A DNA stretch of 6,656 nucleotides, from the NCBI GenBank assembly GCA_004524425.1, contig SDNN01000161.1:1-6656 (forward strand), in the 5' to 3' direction. A model generated the notes under the pieces. The model worked only from the letters and a program-made list of their open reading frames with translations. It did no database searches and had not been told where the DNA came from. The stretch is from Promethearchaeota archaeon (GTDB taxonomy: Archaea > Asgardarchaeota > Lokiarchaeia > Sigynarchaeales > SOKP01). The position numbers and the translations under genes were made by a program. This document shows positions 1 through 5,594 of the stretch, one piece after another (the first letter of the stretch is position 1; each line of letters opens with the position of its first letter).

Positions 1-13
1 ACTATATTATCTT

Positions 14-19
14 AGGTGA
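14..19 (+). promoter_or_regulatory. Shine-Dalgarno site for the gene at 28
   Basis: AGGTGA matches the archaeal anti-Shine-Dalgarno sequence at the 3' end of 16S rRNA and lies eight bases before ATG 28. It decides the start, because the alternative GTG at 16 is inside the site itself. Confidence 0.65.
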
Positions 20-27
20 CTCGAAAA

Positions 28-315
28 ATGATTCAATCAAATTTCACCGCTGACCTTGTTGAGAAGGCTGCAAAAAACTTCGACAATATTAAGGATTCAA
101 TTAAAGCCCTATACGAAATCTTGCTCATGATTTCTGATAAGGAAAAAGACAATTTCTATCTAGAAATGGCTGAAGAAAACCTCTCTGGACTCTATTTAAA
201 TTTGCTTGAACTCTTAGCTAATGATTATGGGCTCAGGAAGATCTTAAAAAAACTGAAAAATTCAGAGATTGAATTAGATATTATCCTGGACGAATTAATC
301 GCAGGAGAAAAGTAA
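28..315 (+). CDS. Small helical protein of unknown function
   Basis: I do not recognise this 95-residue protein. It is rich in Leu, Ile, Glu, Lys and Asn and should be almost entirely alpha-helical, with amphipathic stretches at about residues 8-35 and 41-92. It has no cysteine, no signal peptide and no evident membrane segment, so it is probably a soluble cytoplasmic protein or small binding partner. A GTG at 16 lies in the same frame directly after an in-frame TAG (13-15). I prefer ATG 28 because AGGTGA (14-19) lies eight bases upstream, as expected for a Shine-Dalgarno site, and it overlaps the GTG. Use of a Shine-Dalgarno site so close to the window edge leaves open whether the gene is cotranscribed with an upstream gene. 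It converges on the minus-strand four-cysteine gene. The coding call is supported by the ribosome site and codon-like composition; the function is unknown. Confidence 0.7.
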   Translation: MIQSNFTADLVEKAAKNFDNIKDSIKALYEILLMISDKEKDNFYLEMAEENLSGLYLNLLELLANDYGLRKILKKLKNSEIELDIILDELIAGEK

Positions 316-320
316 TACCA

Positions 321-334
321 TTTTTCGCGAAAAA
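321..334. repeat. Perfect 14-base palindrome TTTTTCGCGAAAAA
   Basis: The sequence equals its own reverse complement and starts five bases after the stop of the helical-protein gene. As RNA it gives only a weak five-pair A-U stem with a CGCG loop, though its T-run could help end transcription. As DNA it could be a dimeric protein site. CGCG is unusual in such AT-rich spacer. The role is unknown. Confidence 0.5.
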
Positions 335-390
335 ACTTAACCTCATGTTGTTTACAAATATTCAAAATAAATTGATACTGAAATAAATTG

Positions 391-424
391 ACTAACTCTT
401 TTTAAAAATGAAAATTGAGTTAGT
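391..424. terminator. Inverted repeat between convergent genes, possible bidirectional terminator
   Basis: ACTAACTC (391-398) pairs perfectly with GAGTTAGT (417-424), and the loop holds a T5 run followed by A5. The right arm covers the stop codon (420-422) of the minus-strand four-cysteine gene, and the plus-strand gene ends at 315. A stem-loop at this convergent junction could stop transcription from both sides. Archaeal termination depends mainly on U-tracts and the U-tract here is short, so confidence is limited. Confidence 0.4.
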
Positions 425-593
425 GTAGAACCTTTGTACTAGATTTTAGCTTTTGCAACCTAATTTGGTAGTCAGGACACAACTTGTAATCTGGAAAATT
501 GCACAGGCTCTCAAGTTTAGGAAGCGCGCACGATTGTGAAAAAGGACAGGACATGATCTCATTCAATGGATTTGAATTAAAATTTTCATTCAT
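420..593 (-). CDS. Four-cysteine miniprotein, probable metal or Fe-S binding
   Basis: This 57-residue protein carries Cys16, Cys22, Cys31 and Cys39 (spacing C-x5-C-x8-C-x7-C) in a Pro/Tyr-containing core with the motifs CPFSQSC, LCNFPDY and LCPDY. Four regularly spaced cysteines in so small a cytoplasmic protein suggest a zinc site or an iron-sulfur cluster; the ligand cannot be told from sequence. The first twelve residues are Asn-rich and probably flexible, and the C-terminus is basic. An in-frame ATG exists at 605, but a TTTATATA box at 616-623 places the transcript start at about 593. ATG 593 therefore fits a leaderless mRNA, and ATG 605 would lie outside it. The gene is followed by an inverted repeat over its stop codon. 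I recognise the general look of small archaeal CxxxxxC proteins but cannot name a family. Confidence 0.65.
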   Translation of the reverse strand: MNENFNSNPLNEIMSCPFSQSCALPKLESLCNFPDYKLCPDYQIRLQKLKSSTKVLH

Positions 594-615
594 CTTAATT
601 ATCATCTTTTAGAAG

Positions 616-623
616 TATATAAA
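616..623 (-). promoter_or_regulatory. TATA box, leaderless promoter of the four-cysteine gene
   Basis: The minus strand reads TTTATATA, an exact match to the archaeal box-A consensus. Its centre is about 26.5 bases upstream of ATG 593, the usual distance from box A to the transcription start, so transcription should begin at or beside the start codon. Confidence 0.65.
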
Positions 624-745
624 TCAAAAATATTCATGTTAACTATAGTGATAATCCAAGAATAATAAAAAAAGATGAGTAGATTAATTTTGTAATTTTT
701 TAATCCACATGATTTTCAAAAATAACCCATTCGCGCATTTTTCTT

Positions 746-766
746 ATAAAAAATAATTTTTTTTAT
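746..766 (-). terminator. A/T hairpin with U-tract after the 100-residue protein gene
   Basis: Directly after the stop codon (767-769) the minus strand has an A8 run, TTA, then T6. This can fold as a short A-U hairpin and provides a U-tract. It is placed correctly for an archaeal terminator, but such runs are common in AT-rich spacers. Confidence 0.35.
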
Positions 767-1069
767 TTAACTCAAACCTATTAATGGTAAGGCTTCTCTT
801 GTCGTCATGAGATGTTCTATCCTAAACCTAGAACCCTTGATATTAAAATATCCAGTGAATCTATTATTAATGGCTATATAACCTTCATGTGCCTTGTTAT
901 TTTGCACTTCATAAATCACGTAATTTTTCACTTCTGTATCCAATACCACAAATACTTTTTCCTGGGTCACAAAATCAGGTAATTTGGGTGCCTTAGCTGA
1001 GAGAAATGCCTCACCTACCTCTTTAGCCTTTTCAGGAGGGTACGTAAACGTGACCAAGTAAAACACCAT
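767..1069 (-). CDS. Conserved-looking 100-residue alpha/beta protein of unknown function
   Basis: This compact soluble protein of 100 residues has a clear pattern of strands and helices: strand at about 2-9 (VFYLVTFT), amphipathic helix at 11-25 (PPEKAKEVGEAFLS), strands at about 38-55, helix at 59-70, strand at 73-86 and a final helix near 88-96 ending in ALPLIGL. That order resembles small dimeric alpha/beta (ferredoxin-like) barrel proteins, but this is a fold inference from pattern only. There is no signal peptide, membrane segment or cysteine. The start is well supported: GAGGTGA lies seven bases before ATG 1069, and a TATA-like element sits near 1125. It lies between the Rag-like GTPase gene and the four-cysteine gene but has its own promoter, so no partnership is implied. 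Function unknown. Confidence 0.8.
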   Translation of the reverse strand: MVFYLVTFTYPPEKAKEVGEAFLSAKAPKLPDFVTQEKVFVVLDTEVKNYVIYEVQNNKAHEGYIAINNRFTGYFNIKGSRFRIEHLMTTREALPLIGLS

Positions 1070-1076
1070 TATCTTC

Positions 1077-1083
1077 TCACCTC
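1077..1083 (-). promoter_or_regulatory. Strong Shine-Dalgarno site for the gene at 1069
   Basis: The minus strand reads GAGGTGA seven bases before ATG 1069. It is the best ribosome-binding site in the window, and this gene therefore has a leadered mRNA, unlike the leaderless neighbours. Confidence 0.75.
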
Positions 1084-1120
1084 ACTTCTTTTTTACACTT
1101 ATGTAGATTACAAGTTGAAT

Positions 1121-1130
1121 TTTTTAAATA
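1121..1130 (-). promoter_or_regulatory. TATA-like element of the 100-residue protein gene
   Basis: The minus strand reads TATTTAAAAA. Its centre predicts a transcription start near 1099, giving a leader of about 30 bases that contains the Shine-Dalgarno site. Confidence 0.45.
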
Positions 1131-1167
1131 CTACAATGTATGAATCACTAGTATTTTAAGATTTGTT

Positions 1168-1183
1168 AAAAAAGTTAAAAAAA
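1168..1183 (-). terminator. Double U-tract downstream of the GTPase gene
   Basis: On the minus strand a T7 run (1183-1177) and a T6 run (1173-1168) follow each other about 106 bases after the GTPase stop and before the next gene's promoter. Paired U-tracts of this type end archaeal transcripts. They are enclosed by ATCACTA (1144-1150) and TAGTGAT (1193-1199), a 7-base inverted repeat of uncertain meaning. Confidence 0.5.
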
Positions 1184-1289
1184 TTTCATTAATAGTGATG
1201 GAATTCGTCATTTTTTGGATAAAGGTGAATGATTTTCAAAATCGAATAATTGTTGAAATGAAATCTTCTTACGATTAAAATGAACTTGC

Positions 1290-2240
1290 TTAAGGAATAT
1301 TTTGTAACATTTCTTTCATTATGGTGATAAAGGCATTGAAATCTTTTCTGCTAAAATACAAGTCCCAAGGACTGTTACTCTTTAACACGAATATGTAATA
1401 TGGTACACCATTACCCAAAATGGGTACATCTCTAAACAAGAAATAATAATTAAACCTATTCATGACTATATGAATCTTGTTATTATCAAGCCCGTCTAAT
1501 TGAAAATGATCATTTAAGGATAGAAAGTGGGGAATTGAACTTAATAATAATTCTTTCGTGAGATCATCCTTATAGTAAGACCCTAGAATGAAAGCGTTAT
1601 TATCAAGCAAGATGAATCCTTCACACATTAATTTTCCTGCAAATTCTTCAATGGTTTTTGATATAAGATTGGATTTTGGATATAACTCCAATAAAATATG
1701 AGATATGGCAGTAATCAATGAAGGTAAATTATAGATTGAAGTTTGGAAAAAAGATAACTTTTCGTATTTTGTTATCGTTTTAATTTGTTTCATTAATTCA
1801 AAGGATAATAAATTCAGGTTGTTATTATAATTCTTTTCAAAAAATGGGTCAAATTTGTGAAAAAAAATGTTAATTGGAGGAGTTAAATTAAATTTCCTAA
1901 ATTGTTTAATCACGTCCGTCAAATAACTCAAGGACTCAGGAATGCGCTTATTGTCTTGGATATCAATTACATAGATGGTACTTTCCGTTCCAGCGAAATA
2001 TTTATCTGGATTTTTTAAGTATGATATCCTATAAGATTTCTGCCCCCCTAAATCCCATTCTCGTATCTCCTTGTCAAGAAACTTAAAGAAGTGCCTTTGG
2101 GCGCCTCTTGTAGGTTTGACCATGTTTATTCTTGAAAATTCTCTCTGAAGCGTCAAAATTATACTTGTCTTTCCAGCAGCATCTAAACCTGTAAATAGGA
2201 TCTTATGAGATATGAGATCATCTTCTCTTAAATATTCCAT
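1290..2240 (-). CDS. Rag/Gtr-family small GTPase with C-terminal roadblock domain
   Basis: This 316-residue protein matches the layout and length of eukaryotic RagA/Gtr1 (about 310 residues). The G domain (about 12-190) has P-loop GLDAAGKT (18-25), G2 Thr44 in KPTRG, G3 WDLGGQ (62-67) with the catalytic Gln67, G4 HKFD (128-131), and a TSI motif at 167-169 in the G5 region. HKxD instead of NKxD, FxTSI, and the run of EEFA, then a strand-rich ILLD...FILGSYY segment (about 198-223) are what I recall of Rag proteins. The remainder (about 192-316) should be the roadblock/longin-type dimerisation domain. Such GTPases cycle between GDP and GTP and act as paired switches, in eukaryotes on amino-acid signalling to TORC1; the partner and pathway here are unknown. 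It has no Gly2 for myristoylation, no Arf N-terminal amphipathic helix and no C-terminal prenylation Cys, so it is soluble or membrane-bound through partners. There is no Shine-Dalgarno; a TATA box implies a leader of about seven bases. Confidence 0.9.
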   Translation of the reverse strand: MEYLREDDLISHKILFTGLDAAGKTSIILTLQREFSRINMVKPTRGAQRHFFKFLDKEIREWDLGGQKSYRISYLKNPDKYFAGTESTIYVIDIQDNKRIPESLSYLTDVIKQFRKFNLTPPINIFFHKFDPFFEKNYNNNLNLLSFELMKQIKTITKYEKLSFFQTSIYNLPSLITAISHILLELYPKSNLISKTIEEFAGKLMCEGFILLDNNAFILGSYYKDDLTKELLLSSIPHFLSLNDHFQLDGLDNNKIHIVMNRFNYYFLFRDVPILGNGVPYYIFVLKSNSPWDLYFSRKDFNAFITIMKEMLQNIP

Positions 2241-2269
2241 GTAATCTCTCTACTGATTTTTTGTCGGTA

Positions 2270-2277
2270 TTTTTATA
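2270..2277 (-). promoter_or_regulatory. TATA box of the Rag-like GTPase gene
   Basis: The minus strand reads TATAAAAA, centred about 33 bases upstream of ATG 2240. The predicted transcript start is near 2247, leaving a leader of only about seven bases and no room for a Shine-Dalgarno site. Confidence 0.5.
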
Positions 2278-2328
2278 GTTCTGTTAATTAGAAGCAAAAT
2301 CATGCATTTATCAGCCATCAAAAAACAT

Positions 2329-2383
2329 TTACCATAATGTCAAATAATTGGATAGTTGCTTTTTAATATAAATATTATGGTAA
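2329..2383. repeat. 10-base inverted repeat between mannosidase and GTPase genes
   Basis: TTACCATAAT (2329-2338) is the exact reverse complement of ATTATGGTAA (2374-2383), with 35 bases between them. It lies upstream of the GTPase promoter and downstream of the mannosidase stop. It could be an operator pair, part of a 3' structure of the mannosidase transcript, or chance in AT-rich DNA. The rest of this 242-base gap holds no gene I can support. Confidence 0.4.
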
Positions 2384-2482
2384 TAATATTCATTCCATGG
2401 TAGACCATTGACATCAAATCTTCATTTAGAGAGATTTTTTTTCTGAATTTCGGCATCCAAAGATTTCTTGTGGCAATGGCTC

Positions 2483-5377
2483 CTATTTTTTGGACTCTAA
2501 TATAAGCTTAAAGGTAATGATTTCAAATTTGGTCAATTCAAAGGATAGAATATTAGTTTCATCATTCCATTTAAATGAATGATTAATTTCTCTTTCTAAT
2601 AAATCGACAACTTTAATCGAGGGTATTTTGTTAGCGATTAATTCACTGATTTTAACACGTGCCATGCTTGGTACTCCTAATCCTTCATTGAATCTCATGA
2701 TGATTGTTCCATCCTTATCCCATTCATTCATTTTTAGAGCCCCTAAAAAGACATTGGGGCTTTGTATTTCTAATAAAGGCTCACTGGACCATTTATTGAA
2801 TTCATTTGATTTTGAATCGAGGTTATTTATAGGGATAATCACTATGGGATTGTTAAATTCTTCTGCTTTTCGCTTTATTAATGGATTTGGAGACCCATCG
2901 ACGTTCAATAGAGCACCCCCTTCATGAGGATAGAGAGCATACCTGCATTTAAGTGGTCCCATTCCACTAAATTCTGGGACTTGATGGCCATACAATTCTT
3001 CATTTACCTTGCGTTCTTCGATTACCCACGCCTCTGGAGCGGGGGGAGGGTATCTGCAAGCCCGAAGCATGGTCAGTCTCATATCTCCACTATTCACGTC
3101 AAACGCATACCTGCCTTCATTTAGGAGTGCAAGTCCCCAATCATTATCTGGAGTACTTATATCGCAGAATTCATGGCATATTTTTTCAAATCGAGCTTTA
3201 TCGCACGGGGTTTCCGGATTCGTTTTAAATTTAATGGCACAGTAAATCCCATCAGCTACTGCGGTTTCTGCATTGGTTTGAGTGCTATATAAAACCTTCA
3301 ACATCACGTTTTTCTGTTTCCAGTCAGCGTCATATTCCAAGAACACTTCTGGACAGTCTTTAAATAAGGTTAGACTTTGCCATACTGGATTATTACCAAG
3401 CATCCTTGACACTTGTAAAGTGGCAAAAATGGGTCCATTTTCCGTGATCGAGATGTTAACCTTGGAATCTTGTGAAAATTCGAGGGGATGCTTCCAATAT
3501 TCAGGAGTCAAATTCCATGCAGGATATTGTTTATTATCGTCAAGATAGGCGTAGGTTAAATTGGAGCTGGTTCCTTTCAAGAGATTATTGTCATTGTTAA
3601 TGTGAGTAGCGGTTAGTTCGACCATTGCACCAGTGTTAGCATCAAGCTTCACGGATACTAAATTATTAGATATTGAATTTTTTGAAACTTTTATACATTT
3701 ATCCTTAGTAATTTTTTCTTCTTCTGAATCACTTAGAAGGGAGATTTTCGCGGAAGTCATGCTTAATGGCTTTAATTTAATGACGGTCCACCATCCAGCA
3801 GGAAATGGATCTATGGTGTTAGCATTCTCTTCAGCAACAGGTTGGCAATCGTGAGAAGATCCTTCTCCATCTAATAATGTAATTCTAGCATGATTGGGCT
3901 TTCCATCGCTGTTTAATACAGGCGCTTGTTCAAATACGGTAATGGGGATGAATACTCGTGAGGTTCTTTCCCAAGATAACGAATTATACAGTATAATATG
4001 AGCAACATCTTTTTCAGACTTCCTTTCACCGTTATTCGAAAATGATGCGCCGATATCCTTGGTGATATCTCTAATAAGGTCTTTTTGGATATTCCAATCA
4101 TTCCACACCTCATCATAGACTTCTGGAATGGAACTACCAGGCAAGACATCATGAAACTGATTTTTTAAAGTGACCTTCCAAAGAGTTTCAATTTTGTTTA
4201 ATGGATATTGATAATGTGAATTGGCAAGTGAAGTCAAGATTGCGAGAAATTCCAAAGATGTTGTTAAACTCTCGAATTTTCTATTGTATCTTTTTACTTC
4301 TATGTGGTTTGAGAAACACCCTCTATGATTTTCTAAATATAATTCATCATTCCAAATTGGAAACTCTTTAGAATATTTTTGAAGTTCATTAAAAAAAGCA
4401 TGCACTCTACTCCACTTAAAAGGACTTAACTTAGCATATTCGTTCGCAAAGGCCACCTCTTTATGCGTTGGTCCATGACCACCATCACTTAAACCAAAAA
4501 AGAAACCGATAAGAGGGCATGTTTCTGGCTTCATGTGGTCATTTAATTTGCTGTAATCCATTGTATAATCCCAAACCTTTTTACCTTCTGATTTAAGTAA
4601 TTTACGGCCAACTTTAAAGTCATTCCAAGTCTCGAGCACTTGAACATCCATGTGGAAATTAGCGGTAAGAATGCGAGAGCCATCGGGACTTTGCCACCAA
4701 AAATGAACGAATGGAAATATAGTATCTTGATTCCATGTGAGCTTGCTCGTCCAAAAATATTTGGCACCTGATTTTGATAAAATTTGAGGCAGTCCATGAT
4801 TATAACCAAATGAATCCAAAAACCATTCCACTTCTGGTAGAATTCCAAAATTGTCACGGTAGAAGCGCATGCCATAAAGTCGTTGCCTGACCAGGGCTTC
4901 TCCTGAAATCATCATGCAATCAGGTTCCACGTAAGAGCCCCCTACAAGTTCAATATTGCCCTTTTTTACGGTTTCTTGAATGTCCTTGAATAATTCAATA
5001 TTGTCCTCTTTAATCCATTCTAATAATATGGGTTCGCTTAACGCATAACAAAAGGTTTCAGGAAACATCTTCGAATGGGTAATTGCTTTCCTAAAAGTTA
5101 CTTGTGCTTTTTTTCTGGTTTGCTCGAACCTCCACATCCAGGCACAATCTATGTGTGATTGCCCAACCAAGTGAATAAAAAGCTCATCAAAATCGATATC
5201 TTCCGAGATATTATTTCTCCAACGCTTCAATTTCCTTTTGAACTTTATCTCTCTTATTCCTCCTAACCACTTTTCCTTGGTCTCTTCATCATCATATCGT
5301 AGTTCTTCGAAATCAGAAGTGTCTAGTCTCCTACTACCCGAATATTTTCCTGTTTCATTTAAAAATTTATGCTCCAT
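2483..5377 (-). CDS. GH38 family alpha-mannosidase, cytoplasmic
   Basis: A glycoside hydrolase of family 38 that should remove alpha-linked mannose with retention of configuration, using a catalytic-site zinc. Counting from ATG 5377 (964 residues), the family motifs are in order: SHIDCAW with zinc ligands His75 and Asp77; WFLDSFGYN with the nucleophile and zinc ligand Asp188; SDGGHGPT (about 297-304), probably holding the acid/base Asp298 by family position; LYLENHRG (about 346-353); and QFHDVLPG with zinc ligand His409. The barrel occupies about 66-330, a helical domain about 355-430, and the all-beta C-terminal half about 445-964. All zinc ligands are present, so it should be active. There is no signal peptide or membrane segment, so it acts inside the cell, for example on free or released mannosides, not as a secreted scavenger. 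A TTG two codons upstream (5383) is possible but ATG 5377 is more likely. The first 65 residues include a basic stretch (KFKRKLKRWR). It is flanked by co-directional genes but has its own promoter region. Confidence 0.93.
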   Translation of the reverse strand: MEHKFLNETGKYSGSRRLDTSDFEELRYDDEETKEKWLGGIREIKFKRKLKRWRNNISEDIDFDELFIHLVGQSHIDCAWMWRFEQTRKKAQVTFRKAITHSKMFPETFCYALSEPILLEWIKEDNIELFKDIQETVKKGNIELVGGSYVEPDCMMISGEALVRQRLYGMRFYRDNFGILPEVEWFLDSFGYNHGLPQILSKSGAKYFWTSKLTWNQDTIFPFVHFWWQSPDGSRILTANFHMDVQVLETWNDFKVGRKLLKSEGKKVWDYTMDYSKLNDHMKPETCPLIGFFFGLSDGGHGPTHKEVAFANEYAKLSPFKWSRVHAFFNELQKYSKEFPIWNDELYLENHRGCFSNHIEVKRYNRKFESLTTSLEFLAILTSLANSHYQYPLNKIETLWKVTLKNQFHDVLPGSSIPEVYDEVWNDWNIQKDLIRDITKDIGASFSNNGERKSEKDVAHIILYNSLSWERTSRVFIPITVFEQAPVLNSDGKPNHARITLLDGEGSSHDCQPVAEENANTIDPFPAGWWTVIKLKPLSMTSAKISLLSDSEEEKITKDKCIKVSKNSISNNLVSVKLDANTGAMVELTATHINNDNNLLKGTSSNLTYAYLDDNKQYPAWNLTPEYWKHPLEFSQDSKVNISITENGPIFATLQVSRMLGNNPVWQSLTLFKDCPEVFLEYDADWKQKNVMLKVLYSTQTNAETAVADGIYCAIKFKTNPETPCDKARFEKICHEFCDISTPDNDWGLALLNEGRYAFDVNSGDMRLTMLRACRYPPPAPEAWVIEERKVNEELYGHQVPEFSGMGPLKCRYALYPHEGGALLNVDGSPNPLIKRKAEEFNNPIVIIPINNLDSKSNEFNKWSSEPLLEIQSPNVFLGALKMNEWDKDGTIIMRFNEGLGVPSMARVKISELIANKIPSIKVVDLLEREINHSFKWNDETNILSFELTKFEIITFKLILESKK

Positions 5378-5422
5378 TACCAATCAATCCCCTATCTTAT
5401 AAGATCAATAAAACCTAAAATG

Positions 5423-5430
5423 TTTATAAT
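5423..5430 (-). promoter_or_regulatory. Probable TATA box of the mannosidase gene
   Basis: The minus strand contains ATTATAAA, centred about 50 bases upstream of ATG 5377, predicting a transcript start near 5400 and a leader of about 22 bases with a GGGGATTG stretch. A second candidate, TTTTATAAAA at 5506-5515, would give a leader of about 100 bases. I cannot choose firmly between them. Confidence 0.4.
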
Positions 5431-5505
5431 TATTTTAACCTATTGCTGATGAACGAGACTAAAATATTTAGCCTAATTACTAAAATCTCTCATTAATGAA
5501 GAAGA

Positions 5506-5525
5506 TTTTATAAAAACTAATTAGT
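5506..5525. repeat. Two adjacent 10-base palindromes
   Basis: TTTTATAAAA (5506-5515) is followed immediately by ACTAATTAGT (5516-5525); both are perfect palindromes. The first is also a possible distal TATA element for the mannosidase gene. The rest of this 210-base spacer (5385-5594) shows no gene. Confidence 0.35.
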
Positions 5526-5550
5526 ATTTATTTGGTTATAAAATATTTTT

Positions 5551-5579
5551 AGAAATCTAGAAACAGAAACATAAAAATT
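5551..5579 (-). terminator. U-rich 3' tract of the nuclease-like gene
   Basis: Beginning about 15 bases after the stop codon, the minus strand is a pyrimidine-rich stretch with T5 and several TTT groups. This fits U-rich archaeal termination, without a stable hairpin. Confidence 0.35.
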
Positions 5580-5594
5580 GAACGTATTGCTAAC

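Noticed and set aside
1..10. TATATTAT at the left edge as promoter of the first gene
   Set aside because: Its centre would place transcription at about position 33, after ATG 28, and the gene has a Shine-Dalgarno site that requires a longer leader.
709..1243. The 13-mer ATGATTTTCAAAA occurs at 709-721 and 1229-1241, each about 46-49 bases after a minus-strand stop codon
   Set aside because: The similar placement is curious, but one shared 13-mer is expected by chance in AT-rich DNA of this length, and the other genes' 3' ends lack it.
2340..2414. Minus-strand 24-codon hydrophobic mini-frame between the mannosidase and GTPase genes
   Set aside because: It has no Shine-Dalgarno, no suitably placed TATA element and overlaps the inverted repeat; an Ile-rich peptide is what AT-rich spacer gives by chance.
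2628..3854. Several plus-strand open frames of 66-99 codons opposite the mannosidase gene
   Set aside because: All lie inside the GH38 coding region, have no ribosome sites or recognisable domains, and overlap each other.
3913..4875. Minus-strand open frames of 79 and 110 codons in another frame of the mannosidase gene
   Set aside because: They are out-of-frame readings of the GH38 catalytic region; the GH38 frame is intact and continuous, so they are not signs of a frameshift.
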